From positions 1,093,501 to 1,157,500 of the forward strand of contig OZ024828.1 in assembly GCA_964016985.1 (NCBI GenBank): a stretch of 64,000 nucleotides of DNA. The letters are read 5' to 3'. The DNA comes from Anodontia alba (Eukaryota > Mollusca > Bivalvia > Lucinida > Lucinidae). The notes under the pieces were generated by a model that saw nothing but the letters and a program-made list of their open reading frames with translations, was not told the DNA's origin and did no database searches. The translations under genes and the position numbers were made by a program. Positions 10,627 through 21,420 of this stretch are shown here, one piece after another. Every line of letters begins with the position of its first letter. Position 1 is the stretch's first letter.

Positions 10627-10899
10627 CATTACGAAAACACGACTATTCAAATGTATAGACAATTTCACCTCCAAAAACTGAAAATTTTCAGATAAAAAAC
10701 TCTGATATTTTTCACATTTCTGCTCAAATATAGATTGCGGGTATTCGTTAGAACCGCCACGGCCAGGCGGCTCTAACGAGTACCCACAATCTATGTTTTG
10801 GAACAGAAATAAGAAAAATAATGTATACCCCTGTAAACCCCAGTTTTACTATATAAAAGTGGGGTTTAAGAGGGTCAAAATTATATAGGCATGTTGATG
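10627..10899 (+). repeat. CATYACGAAAACACGCC MITE, copy 4
   Basis: The left end is CATTACGAAAACACGAC. The right end has lost about four bases (GGCATGTTGATG instead of GGCATGTTTTCGTGATG). The central palindrome carries a few mismatches. Confidence 0.88.
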
Positions 10900-11194
10900 A
10901 TAACACACGCGGACAGCATCCCCGCTGCCTGACCAGACCAGGCTTTTCGCTTCTAGATTTATTGGTAACTGCAGAATGTATGAAAAGAAGCAAAGTCTCA
11001 CCCTTCCAGGACCGTTCTAAGGCATATCTTCTGGTGTTGTTTGTTCTTTGTGAGGCATTGTGGCTGCTCGCTGCGGGGTTTTCTCGTGTTTTGTACAGTT
11101 CGTTGTCTTATTGTTGTTATTTAGAAGATCCTGTTTAGCATTCTAATTACTGTTAGAAAAGGAGCTGTGTTTTTTATTCAGCGTGTGTGTGTGG

Positions 11195-11340
11195 TTTTGG
11201 TGGAGGGGGGTAGAAGGGGGAGGGGTGTAATTGGGGGAAAAGGCGGGCGGGGAATGTGGTTTTCTTTTCTTGTCAACTAAATCGAAAAGTGGTTTTGTTT
11301 GGGGGGGGGGGGGGGGGGGCGGGGGAGGCGGGCGAGTAGG
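11195..11340. repeat. G-rich low-complexity region with a poly-G run
   Basis: G-rich sequence includes a run of about 19 G at 11301-11319. Two TTGTCAACTAAATCGAAAAG copies flank the run at about 11269 and 11355, giving a short duplication around it. On either strand this is a plausible quadruplex-forming site. Confidence 0.85.
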
Positions 11341-11481
11341 CGGCGGGGAATGTTGTTTTCTTGTCAACTAAATCGAAAAGTCGTTTTGTTTGATTTGAAA
11401 GGAAAATGTTCTCCATAAATTATTGATTTACTGGTGGACTGACTGTCCATTCATTCCTTATGGAGTTTGATAAGCATGACT

Positions 11482-11484
<3 letters not shown>

Positions 11485-11520
<36 letters not shown>
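11485..11520 (+). repeat. (CT)n microsatellite
   Basis: This is an uninterrupted CT dinucleotide tract of about 18 repeats. Confidence 0.95.
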
Positions 11521-11523
<3 letters not shown>

Positions 11524-11651
11524 TTATCTGGTCGTGTGCAGTGAAGGACAAGGGGCCAGCTATCTTACCAATATATCAATATTATATGTGTTTATGTTGC
11601 TGGATCCAGAAAATAGTCAAAATAAATTCCTATAATCACTTTCCCTTCTTC

Positions 11652-11824
11652 GTAACAAACGACTTCGCTAGTTTTGAACAACTGGGCCCTGGTCATCATT
11701 ACTTGTTGTTATACCATTTAGATACTTTCTGTATATTCATTGCTGCAGATACGATATTTTTCCAACCAAAACGTATTGATATTTTTCTTATTTTTCTTTT
11801 TTCCGCGAAAATATATGTTGTAGT
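11652..11824 (+). repeat. Direct duplicate, unit 2
   Basis: This is a near-identical copy of 10093-10268, from GTAACAAACGAC through CTGGTCATCATTACTTGTTG to CGCGAAAATATATGTTGTAG. A few substitutions separate the copies (for example CACATACG and CAGATACG). Confidence 0.85.
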
Positions 11825-12116
11825 ATGTTTAGACACGCCTCGGTTATAGTACGCATATTATTCAGATATGGCGTAGCATTTTTAAAAAGTAGAAATGTCC
11901 GAAGCGCATTGACATTGTAAAGCAGGAGTTTTTATAATCCCCAGATGCAAAAAATAAGCTGTGGGGCGTGAACCCCAAGCGAAAACTCAGACCAACCTAT
12001 GCATCCGTGCTGCCTGATCAGAGTCTTCAAAGTACGATCTATACATAGCCAAGGATCCAAGCTTTTCAGGCGGACAGCAAACACGCTTAGCTGAGTCTTC
12101 GCTGGATGTACATGTC

Positions 12117-12329
12117 TTAACCCTTGTCCTGATGAATAGATTAAGAAGCCACACCCTTTTCAAATTTTCAGCCAATCAGATTACTTGATTCAGATTGTTG
12201 ATATAAATTCACATACTGAATTGCAAACAGTGCAGATCCAGATCAGTTGGCTTCTTAGAAGCCAACTGATCTGGATCTACACTGTTTGCAAAGGCAGGGT
12301 TTATCCGGGTTCAGCAGGACAAGGGTTAA
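12117..12329 (+). repeat. TTAA-bounded piggyBac-like MITE just upstream of SCCPDH exon A
   Basis: It begins TTAACCCTTGTCCTGATGAA and ends TTCAGCAGGACAAGGGTTAA, around a GATCCAGATCAGTTGGCTTC palindrome. The right edge lies 39 bp before the exon A acceptor junction, so the branch-point region sits in or next to the element. Another copy in the opposite orientation follows the exon. Confidence 0.9.
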
Positions 12330-12368
12330 AGTAATTATCTCATTTGTGACTTTTTTTTCTAACTCAAG

Positions 12369-12553
12369 GAAAGCCAAAACCCCTATCCGGAATAGGTATG
12401 ACTTCGTTATATTCGGTGCATCGGGATTTTCTGGCCAGTTTGTTGTGGAAGAATTAGTCAGAGTCGTAGAAAAGGAATCGTTTACAATGGCTGTTGCAGA
12501 TATGACTGAAGAAAAACTGCAGAAGGTCTTGGATAAAGCCTCATTTTACACAG
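12369..12553 (+). CDS. SCCPDH exon A: NAD(P)-binding Rossmann motif
   Basis: This 185-nt exon has an acceptor after TTTTTTTTCTAACTCAAG. It reads KAKTPIRNRYDFVIFGASGF, then SGQFVVEELVRVVEKESFTM, then AVADMTEEKLQKVLDKASFY. GASGFSGQFV is the glycine-rich dinucleotide-binding loop (GxxGxxG) of the family, and AVAD(M)-EEKLQKVL matches the second strand and helix. One base of a codon precedes and one base follows, so exons join in phase 2 at the 5' side and phase 1 at the 3' side. Confidence 0.95.
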
Positions 12554-12569
12554 GTTAGAATATCATGAT

Positions 12570-12742
12570 TCAGCAGAAGAGATATTGATAATATGTTTCT
12601 TATTTTTCCCTGAAAACAGAATTTGACATTACATGCAAATTGCCTCTTTTAGAGACAGTTTGCATGAAATCACAAAAAATATCCGGGAAACTTAAAAAAT
12701 ATTTCAACATGTCGTCTGCTGAAATATTTGCCCAGCGTGTTT
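12570..12742. repeat. CAAATTGTCTCC palindromic MITE
   Basis: GCAAATTGCCTC and GAGACAGTTTGC form the centre. TTTTTCCCTGAAAACAG and ATATCCGGGAAAC are the arms, and TGTCGTCTGCTG is the right subterminal motif. It abuts the next MITE directly. Confidence 0.6.
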
Positions 12743-12951
12743 ACCATTGTCCTGCTGAACGCGGATCTACCCTGCCTTTGCAAACAGTGTAGATCCAGAT
12801 CAGTTGGATTCTTAGAAGCCAACTGATCTGGATCTACACTAGTTGCCATTCAGTATGTGAATTTATATCAACAATCTGGATCAAGTAATTTGACTGGCTG
12901 AAAATTTGCGAGGGCGTGGCACCTTAATTTATTCAGCAGGGCAAGGGTTAA
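12741..12951 (-). repeat. TTAA-type MITE just downstream of SCCPDH exon A (inverted copy)
   Basis: It is the same family as 12117-12329 but in reverse orientation: the GGCTGAAAATTTG subterminal block is at the right here and, as its complement, at the left in the other copy. It ends GGGCAAGGGTTAA. The left end is drifted (TTACCATTGTCCTGCTGAAC). Confidence 0.88.
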
Positions 12952-13289
12952 GCTTTAATTTTCATTCTCAAGTTTGAGTTGAGTTTAAAATGAAATCATT
13001 TTAAAAAGTACAGTACATATATTTGTCTTCAGTCAAAAACTTATGTACATGTATATTAAAATATGTTATCAATTCATTATAATTTAGTGTTCGATAAAGG
13101 AGGCATTTACAAATAGCATAGGTCACATCAGACGCAACAAAATAAAACATCTCTGATCAGGGTCTGCACTGTTAACATTAATACAAATTGTTTATATACA
13201 TGCAGGTCCAAACGACTAAGTTTAAGACAACAGTAGTTTGAGATTAAAGGAGATTAAATTTAGGAACAATAAACTACACCAATATTATT

Positions 13290-13795
13290 ATGTTTGATAT
13301 AATATTTTTTTGTTTGATATACATTTGTAATATTATTTTGTTTATTATTTTGTTTGATATAATATTATTTTGTTTGATATAATATTATTTTGTTTGATAT
13401 ACATTTGTAATATTATTTTGTTTATTATTTTGTTTGATATAATATTATTTTGTTTGATATAATATTATTTTGTTTGATATACATTTGTAATATTATTTTG
13501 TTTATTATTTTGTTTGATATAATATGATATAATATTATTTTGTTTGATATACATTTGTAATATTATTTTGTTTATTATTTTGTTTGATATAATATTATTT
13601 TGTTTGATATAATATTATTTTGTTTGATATACATTTGTAATATTATTTTGTTTATTATTTTGTTTGATATAATATGATATAATATTATTTTGTTTGATAT
13701 ACATTTGTAATATTATTTTGTTTATTATTTTGTTTGATATAATATTATTTTGTTTGATATAATATTATTTTGTTTGTGACATAATATTATTTTGT
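13290..13795 (+). repeat. AT-rich tandem array with higher-order structure
   Basis: The basic block TATTATTTTGTTTGATATAA alternates with a variant containing ATACATTTGTAA. The combination repeats about every 110-130 bp, four to five times. Base composition is extreme. It lies inside SCCPDH intron A-B. Confidence 0.92.
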
Positions 13796-14112
13796 TTGAC
13801 TAAAGCAGTAGTTTGAGTTATCAATATTTGAGATAACCAGAGGCAACCTATATCGTATATAAAAACAATAAAGTAAATGGAAAGCTTTTCAGGAGGCGGG
13901 ATAAACTTGGTGTATTTTTTAGGTCATTTTAACAAAGGAGACATTTTTGTGTCGTCTTACGTCAAGTCCATTTGAAAGCGGGTATTTGCCATAAAGAAAG
14001 ATTGCTCCAAACGGGGAGCTTTAATTCTTTCCCTTTAAGAATGGACACCTTTTTTGAAGGGAGACAAAATAATCTTGACAGTTGCCTCCCCCTGAAAGCG
14101 TATTCATTCCCC

Positions 14113-14323
14113 TTAACTCTTAGCATGCTGGGTAAAATTTCGGCAGACGACATATTGAAATATTTTCTTATTTTTCCCAGAAAATAGGCTTTGGCATTTC
14201 ATGCAAATTGTCTCCTTGGAGATAATTTGCATGAAATGGCAAAGCCTATTTTCTGGAACAATATAAGAAAAATATCATCAATAGATCGTCTGCTAAATTT
14301 GCTCATGACATGGTAAGTATTAA
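14113..14323. repeat. TTAA-bounded CAAATTGTCTCC MITE (best copy)
   Basis: It starts TTAACTCTTAGCATGCTGGG and ends in TTAA after CATGGTAAGTA. The centre pairs CATGCAAATTGTCTCC with GGAGATAATTTGCATG. Flanks are AAAATAGGCTTTGGC and GCAAAGCCTATTTTCTGG, followed by the GCAGACGAC/GATCGTCTGC subterminal pair. It defines the family ends. Confidence 0.75.
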
Positions 14324-14844
14324 ACTCTCTATTAAAATATTACGAGGGTGTCTGGATTAGGCAAGTAACTCAAAGCCCTTTCTCTAGTGCTGTCTGATTG
14401 GAATATTATGCTCTGTACACTTCTGATTTAAGCACTGTGATCACATTCACTGTATTGCTGTCCACTAAGCTTCTATTAAATTTCCACGTGTCGTTTGGTT
14501 TTATCTTGAAGTTAGTATTGCACACTATATATACCATAATTGAGAATTTGACCAACGACGGAGGATATCCCAAACACCGAGGATATAACCCAATGCCGGA
14601 GGAACATGGAAAATGTTTTATGCTGATTTTATCTTGAAAATTGTAGTTTTATGCTGGTTTAAGAAAAGTTAATTCAAATTTTGTGGTAAGCCTGGAATAC
14701 ATATTGTATGTATGGTCATTTACATTTGTCCCTAAATGTCATCCAAAGCATAACATTTTGTATGCTAGTTTTTTCCGTATTTTATGCGAGTTTATGAGAT
14801 AATAAAAACGCTGCAAGCACTGCACTATGTCCCGCCACTGCACT

Positions 14845-15300
14845 TATATCCAGCAAGTGCCATAACTCTGTCAAAAATGAGACAGATTTGTGTGAGATTT
14901 CATGGAAATATCTCAAACGGCTTTCAACTTATAGAGCGGACTTGTGTACATGGTAGAAACGGTTATGTTCAATGTTCAAAGGGCAATGCAATAACTCGTA
15001 ATGTAGGCAAACCAGAGTTACGATTAATTGGCTCTGTATGTGGTCTTATGGTGCTTTTCATTTGTGTGAAGGTGCGTGAAAATATCACGAATTGTATAAG
15101 AGTTATGGAGCGGACACGAGTACATGGTAGAAGTGGCTATGTTCAATGTTCAAAGGGTAATAACTCCATAAGTAGGCCAACCAGAGTTACAGTTCATATG
15201 TTCTGCACATTGTCTCGTGGTGCTTTACATTGGTGTGTAGTTTCGTGAAAATATCTCGAATGGTATCAGAGTTATGGAGCGGACACGAAACTATGAAGCA
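14845..15300 (+). repeat. Tandem repeat of about 165 bp (three diverged units)
   Basis: CATGGTAGAA(AC/GT)GG(T/C)TATGTTC followed by AATGTTCAAAGGG(C/T)AAT recurs, with GAGCGGAC and CGTGAAAATATC motifs in each unit. A 154-residue open frame crosses two units but simply follows the repeat and matches no family I recognise, so it is treated as noncoding. Confidence 0.7.
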
Positions 15301-15914
15301 CTGACAGACGGATAGACGGACGGATATTCAACATTTCGGATGGTAAAACATAATACTTCGCCACTTTTTTGTGTCGAGGCATAAAATTAGAGGATATCAC
15401 AGTCTTTTACTAAATCGTCATTTTTCTATCTAAAAATAATTATGGACAGTAATATTAGATTTGCGTCTTCTTATAACCACTCATCAGCGCCATGTCGGAG
15501 GATAACATTAGCGCCTGAGTAGGATGCGACCAACGCCTGAAGGAAGATTTGAATAGATATCACCAACGCCGAGGCATTTCTTTTTTTCATAAATATGCTA
15601 TTCTAAGGCTGTTGAAAAACATTTCGCATGTATACCCGAAATGCAGTATAAAATTTGTTTGTACATTGAAAAACAGCTCGTTGGTGGTTTTCGATATGTT
15701 TGTGATATGTTTCAGTCACATATAAACTCAGCCGCTACAGTAAGCTCATGGGATAGTGATAGTAGGTTTTGACTGAAATAAGAATGTTTACATTGACTGT
15801 TCAGTGTTTGGGCAGGGCTTTACCACAAGAATTTCATTTCAATACAGGGCATATCAAGAGACTTTGCAGTGAGAAAAATTATTGTTATTCCACTGCTTCA
15901 CAGGAATCGTGGCT

Positions 15915-16013
15915 ACAAATGATTGGTGCATCAAATGATGGGTACATCAAATGATTGGTACATCAAGTGATTGGTACATCAAATGATTGGTACATCAAAT
16001 GATTGGTGCATCA
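15915..16013 (+). repeat. 17-bp tandem repeat (ATGATTGGTACATCAA)n
   Basis: Five to six copies of ATGATTGG(T)(A/G)CATCAA stand in tandem. They are followed by a T-rich tract (16031-16071) and a TGCGCGCGCG run. Confidence 0.9.
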
Positions 16014-16037
16014 TCGAAGTAATCTGCTGGATTTTTT

Positions 16038-16070
<33 letters not shown>

Positions 16071-16345
16071 TGCGCGCGCGACGTAGTCAAAAAAGTTTTC
16101 GTTCGTTCGTTCGTCCCTTCATGCAACGGCGTCCATCATTGCACTAACCATACAATTCGAGTTCTTTGCCTACCAACTGTATAAACTACATTTGTACACC
16201 GTTCAAATTTGGTGTGCATATATATGTTCATTTAATCATGCTCTTAAAATAAGGGCGTGCATTAATAAGGTCTTACTTTGACCTTAACGTTTGTTTTTGG
16301 CACTGGCGGGCTAGTCACGGCCCTCCGCGGAGCTATACTTTAATA

Positions 16346-16620
16346 CATCACGAAAACACGCCTATATAATTTTCACCCCTAAACCCCACTTTTATAAAGT
16401 AAACCTGGGGTTTACAGGGTATACATTGTTTTTCTGAGTTTGCTTAAAAACCACAGATTGTGGGTACTCGTTAGAACCGCCTCACCGATGCGGTTCTAAC
16501 GAGTACCCGATATCTTTGTTTTGAGTAGAAATATAAAGACATAATATTTTTTTTCATGAAAATTTTCCTTTTTCTGTCGTAAAATTTTCAAAATATTTGA
16601 ACAGGCGTGTTTTCGTAATG
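16346..16620 (-). repeat. CATYACGAAAACACGCC MITE, copy 5
   Basis: The copy is in reverse orientation relative to copies 1-4. The left end is CATCACGAAAACACGCCTAT and the right end is AGGCGTGTTTTCGTAATG. The internal GGGTACTCGTTAGAACCGCC palindrome is intact. Confidence 0.92.
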
Positions 16621-17089
16621 GAGAGGCTCTTGCATGTAGCCTTTCATAATTCACATCAACGTTTCATAAATATAATACACTTGTTTAATGGTAGCATTTT
16701 GAAATGCTTCCTCAGATTTTGCAGTCATGGCCACCGGAGAGATTGGGAAAGGAAAGAACTCATGTTTAACTTACCGTGAAAAAAGAATTTATTTGCATAA
16801 ACCTGGTGCGAGTGTGATAGCAAAAATATTTTATTAAACTTGTTCACGATATTTGGACTTGGGGCATGTTGCGTTGACGCCGGTGCCATAGCTAAGGCCC
16901 TTGTTTCCCTGAAATAAGGCCTGTTTCCCTGTTCCAGAAAGTCAATAGTTTATTTTCTTGTGTTCCCTGTTCCCCAAAATTACCCTTGTTCCCCTTTTCC
17001 CTACAAAATATCAGTGAAATAAAAGCCCCATCCACATCTGTTCCCCAAATCGCTCAATAATCCATTTTCTCAAAAATCTGTAGTGGCAA

Positions 17090-17165
17090 AAAAACAAAAA
17101 CAAAACAAAAAACAAAACAAAAACAACAAACAAACAAAAAAAAAAAAAATAAATAAATAAATACA
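17090..17165 (+). repeat. A-rich low-complexity tract
   Basis: AAAACAAAACAAAA-type sequence passes into an (AAAT)n run. Confidence 0.85.
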
Positions 17166-17351
17166 TAAATCCGACCGTCTGTCAGATAGAGTATATGGCA
17201 ATGCTAAACTTATAATGAAGTTATGCGAATGCAGCTTTAATTTGAGTTTATTTTGTTAGCGTTTTTATGCAAACGTTATCATCCTCCAGCGTTGGCCTCA
17301 TCCAGGCTGCATTTCCCTCCGGCGTTGACTTTTCCATGCCGTTTCTCTGAG

Positions 17352-18180
17352 GCCAGTAAGCTAATCTTGATCAAATTTGATGTGTAGCATCACCGAGTGC
17401 GGGGAAAGGCTGCAGAATGTTTTGAAGCAGATTGAATCAAAATTTTAGTGTCCATGGCAACAGAAAGCTTTTAAGCTGATCCTTTTCATACTTGCAGGTA
17501 ACAAAGGCATGCATAGGATCTCGGACGAGTTCGAATTTCGGCCAAATCGGAACACTGACTACGGAGTTAGCTACTATTGAGCGTCTAAAATTTTCCCCAT
17601 AGACTTATAATGGGATAATGGTGTCTCCATACTAGCTCGTTTAGGTTTTGATTGGATCGTCATCAAAATTTCTGGTAACCAGGACAGGAATAAAAGCTCA
17701 GCCGAGTTCGGTTTTTGGGCCAAATAAGATCACTCATTTTGGAGTTATTTGCCCTTGAGTGACGAAAACATCAGGCTTTTGAATTTGAGTATCTCTAAAG
17801 TCAGTTGGCAGATCTTGATCAAATTTGATGTGTAGCATCATCAATGGCAAGAAGGAAAGACTGTATACTTTTTTAGGACAGATTGAATCAAGACGCTGGT
17901 TTCCATGGTAACAGAAAGCCCCTATTGACTTATAATTGGGAAAATTATGCCTCCACGTTTTCTCGGTTGCTTTTGATCCGATCCTTTTTACATTTGCAGG
18001 TAACAAGAACATGCATAAAATCCAGGATGAGTTTGAATTTCGGCCAGATCAGACCACTGACTACGGAGTTAGCTGCCCTTGAGCATATAAAAATCCCATA
18101 GACTTATAATGGGAAACTGGTGTCTTTGCTAGCGCGTTCATGTTTGGTCAAATCATTATCAAAATTGCTGGTAATCAGAA
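17352..18180 (+). repeat. Diverged tandem duplication of about 460 bp
   Basis: Two units each contain TTGATCAAATTTGATGTGTA, a GATTGAATCAA segment, CCATGG(C/T)AACAGAAAGC, TGCAGGTAACAA, GAGTT(C/T)GAATTTCGGCC, ACTACGGAGTTAGCT and CATAGACTTATAATGGGA. Units start near 17352 and 17808. No coding signal is seen. The array is directly followed by a reverse-transcriptase fragment on the other strand. Confidence 0.8.
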
Positions 18181-18186
18181 AAGGCA

Positions 18187-18545
18187 TGAAAGTTCGTCTT
18201 TGCCGTTAGTATGAAAAGTTGCATCATCAGCATAGAAGTCTGAGTTACAGTATCTAGGAAACAGTGGTAGGTCATTAATGAACAAGAGAAAAAAGGATTG
18301 GGCCGAGAATAGACCCTTGAGGAGCTCCGGAGCGGATCTTGACAAAGTCGGTGAGACCAATATCGCACACTATAGCTTGCTGTCGACAACTGAGATATGA
18401 CTGAAACCATCGTACAGCGTTTGGGCTGAATTTATATAAGTGAAGTTTTTTAATGAGAATAGAATGGTCTACCACATCAAAGGCTTTCCGAAAATCCACA
18501 AACAGGGAATTGTGATTTAAGAAGGGCAGTTGACAGTTTCTGACG
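18187..18545 (-). pseudogene. Non-LTR retrotransposon reverse transcriptase fragment
   Basis: On the - strand the palm-domain motifs appear in order. Motif A is MDFRKAFDVVDHSILIKKL, then RWFQSYLSCRQQAIVCD, motif B is SGAPQGSILGPI and motif C is DFYADDATFHT. Both catalytic positions (Asp in DFRKAFD and YADD) are present, but the frame shifts by one base between motif B and INDLPLF (about 18275-18290). Only about 115 codons remain, with no endonuclease or 3' tail. It looks like a Jockey/CR1-type LINE relic in SCCPDH intron A-B. The exact clade is unresolved. Confidence 0.88.
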
Positions 18546-18723
18546 AAAGAATGTGAACAAGAACTGGTTAATCGCTTAGAAAACTAAGCGTGTCCAGGAA
18601 CAGTGTAGTTTGGTAAACTGTCCGGCTCGACATATCCTTAACAGTTTTGTCTGGGTCGCAAAATTCCAAACCAACCATACCCATTTGAAAGTATTACTTA
18701 TTATCTATATTTTCTTCTTGCAG

Positions 18724-18830
18724 GTAGAAACCTTCAAAAGATTCCTAGAATTATTGCAGATACTGCTAATGAAGACTCAATTATCGAAATGTGCAAAAGG
18801 GCAAAGGTCATACTAAATTGTGTCGGACCG
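18724..18830 (+). CDS. SCCPDH exon B
   Basis: This 107-nt exon encodes RNLQKIPRIIADTANEDSII and then EMCKRAKVILNCVGP. The D-x-A-N-x-x-S-(I/L)-x-E-M-(C/A)-K-x-(A/T)-x-V-(I/V)-LNCVGP block is one of the clearest family signatures. It forms the strand and helix after the first Rossmann half. The exon completes the glycine codon split with exon A and ends in phase 0 at a GTAAGA donor. Confidence 0.95.
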
Positions 18831-18941
18831 GTAAGAATACACTCAGTTATGCGGAGATCGGATCCAGTACAAGTATGTTACTATAGTCAATATTGGTGCA
18901 GATGATATTTAAAATATTGTGCACCCGGATGAAAAATCAGT

Positions 18942-19077
<136 letters not shown>

Positions 19078-19257
19078 TAGGTACTGTTTTCGCCTGTCTG
19101 TCTGCCCGTCCGTCTGTCATTACATTGTCTATTCGTTGCTGGGTCATAGCTAAAACTTCTGAAAATTGCAGATTCAAACCAGATGAGACAATCCACTAAA
19201 AACCTCTCTGTTTACCCAGCATAAATGGGTACCCTTAGAGGAAATTTTAAAGGCATC

Positions 19258-19405
19258 CATCACGAAAACATGCCTATATAATTTTGACCCCCTTAAATCC
19301 CACTTTTGTATAGTAAAACTGGGGTTTACAGGGGTATACATTATTTTTCTTATTTTGCTAAAAGTACATGGTGGGTACACGTTAGAACCGGCGTTTTTCA
19401 TAATG
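19258..19405 (-). repeat. CATYACGAAAACACGCC MITE, copy 6 (internal deletion)
   Basis: The left half is intact (CATCACGAAAACATGCCTAT through the AAACTGGGGTTTACAGGGG hairpin). After CACGTTAGAACCG the sequence jumps to GCGTTTTTCATAATG, the right terminus. Half of the central palindrome and the whole right arm are missing, leaving 148 bp. Confidence 0.88.
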
Positions 19406-19755
19406 GAAAAGGAGAGGACTGGGTCCGCCTTCGATGTACTTTGGCCAAGTCATGGTTGGGTCCAGCTGTCACCGTACTTTCGGGCACAAGGCTAGTGGAA
19501 AACTTTGACCTCAGTAAAGTTACCTCCGCGCTTTTGTTTCTGTATCTCAGAAAAGGAAAGACGGATGCTGATGAAATGTTTTAGGCACTGCAAGAGACAT
19601 GGTGATACAATTGCTGCCTGTGAGTTTGTCTGTCTTTCTAGACATACTTCCGTCTTTGTCTATCTATTTCTATTCCATCATGATCCATTTCCGGAGCATA
19701 ACTCAAAAGCGCTATGTTTCGCAGATGATGTAGAAAACCCTAAGCGAACCGAATA

Positions 19756-20074
19756 CAGTTGACTCTCGTTATCTCGAACTCGCTTATCTCGAATAACCGC
19801 TTATCTCGAAGTGAAAATCTTGTCCCTACCTAAACACGAAAATCTAACAACAAGTAAAAAATATTGTGGAAAAGAGGATAAATTGCTCATTTCTCCTCTT
19901 TTCCATAATATTTCTGATATATCTCTAGCTTTAGGAGTCAAATTACGTATATATTTGTTAAATGTGGTTGTTCGAATTATTTTTTCCTCAATTCTGAAAA
20001 TCTAATATGTCGAGGTACGGATATCTCGAAGTGTTTCAGAGTCCCTTGGAATTCGAGATAACGAGAGTCGACTA
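19756..20074. repeat. TIR element with CAGTTGACTCTCGTTATCTC ends
   Basis: The left end is CAGTTGACTCTCGTTATCTC after TA, and the right end is the inverted GAGATAACGAGAGTCGAC followed by TA. Length is about 320 bp with no transposase frame. The termini resemble pogo/Tigger-type Tc1-mariner relatives. A second, more degraded copy is at 58377-58638. Confidence 0.8.
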
Positions 20075-21132
20075 TGTTTGTAATTTGGAGCTTTATCAGA
20101 ATTAAGAGTGAGGTTTCACGCTAGCAAAACTGATTTAATACCCGAGTAGTGTTCCTATTGACCAAGGCGGTTTCTCTGTTGCAGTATTTCTTTGTGAGTC
20201 AGTGGTTTCACATGTGGCATTTGTTCTTTACTTATTTGTTCTTCATCTCTCCTTCCTTTGGTGTCTCGATAGGTTGTGCTTCGTGATTGTGTCCGTAATG
20301 TATGTACAGAAAAACAAAAGGGTGAGATACTGAGTTTGATAAGGTTTATATTCGGATATATTGCTCGAGATATTGAGAAAATAGAAAAAAATAAGTAAGG
20401 ATATTCAGAAATAACACAATCACGAAGCACAACCCTCCCAACGTACCAAAAAGAAGGAGAGATAAAGAACAAATAAAGACAAAAAAAAAGCAAACAAACA
20501 AACAAACAAAAAAACAACAACAAAAACGCCACATATCAAACCACAGATGCACAGACAAAGAACTGGAAAACTGGAACAGAGGAACCACCTTGAAACGGTC
20601 AAAAGGAAAACTACTTGGGTGGAGAGGGGTGTCTATGTGGTGGGGGTGGGGGGAGGGTGAGGGGAAGCTGGTGGTGGAACTATTATCAGTTTTACTTACG
20701 TTATAACTCACCCTCATTTCTGATACAGCATTAGTTACAAATGTTTGTTCATACAGGAGTTCTCTACCTTATCAGTTAAAACCACAGTGAAACGTTTACC
20801 CAAAACCACTGTCCATACATCCGTTCATTCCGTCTGCCAGTCTATCATATCATATTCATTCTTTTTGACCATTTTACCATGTCGATTCCACATAAAACAT
20901 ACATGTATCTCTTGCAGCCCTGTTCAACTTTCATAATTCATATGTTATGTTGCTAACATTAAGATTTGGTGTATTAAAACCTCTTTGGTCAAAAGTACTG
21001 CTGCTGCAAACTTGTCGACCCCTTCTGCACTCACATCAGAATACTTTATGCTCTCAACTTTTCTTGGTCTTGTCTTAAACTACAGATTGAAATGTCCAAC
21101 AGGCAGTCATTGCAGCCATTTTGAATGAGAAG

Positions 21133-21139
<7 letters not shown>

Positions 21140-21187
<48 letters not shown>
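21140..21187 (+). repeat. (GA)n microsatellite
   Basis: This is an uninterrupted GA tract of about 24 repeats. Confidence 0.95.
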
Positions 21188-21189
<2 letters not shown>

Positions 21190-21420
21190 GGAAGGCCAGT
21201 CCATGTGCTTTAGAGCAAACAAAATGAATATTGGGATGCCGTATCCCACAGCTCCGTCATTCTACTATTCCGGTACTGAATGAGTACTGTCTTTTAGTTC
21301 ATAAAATTTTTCAATCAGAAAAACTTCAGGACTGTGTAAAACGTCTGTACAGTTGTTGTTAAGTGTCTCTATGGCGACAGTAATACATCATACCTTTCTT
21401 AGGTATTACGATAAACTGTT

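Larger units (their letters stand above)
12554..18723 (+). other. SCCPDH intron A-B (about 6.2 kb)
   Basis: The donor is GTTAGA and the acceptor TTTTCTTCTTGCAG. The intron is filled with MITEs, two tandem-repeat fields and a retroelement fragment. Around 14540-14620, 15490-15580 and 17285-17340 are short degenerate motifs of the CCAACGCC-GAGGATAT kind, perhaps one old repeat. No extra coding exon is recognised. Confidence 0.7.

Noticed and set aside
14784..15248. 154-codon open frame with repeated HGR(N/S)GYVQCSKGN
   Set aside because: The peptide repeat simply mirrors a ~165-bp tandem DNA repeat, and no domain is recognised.
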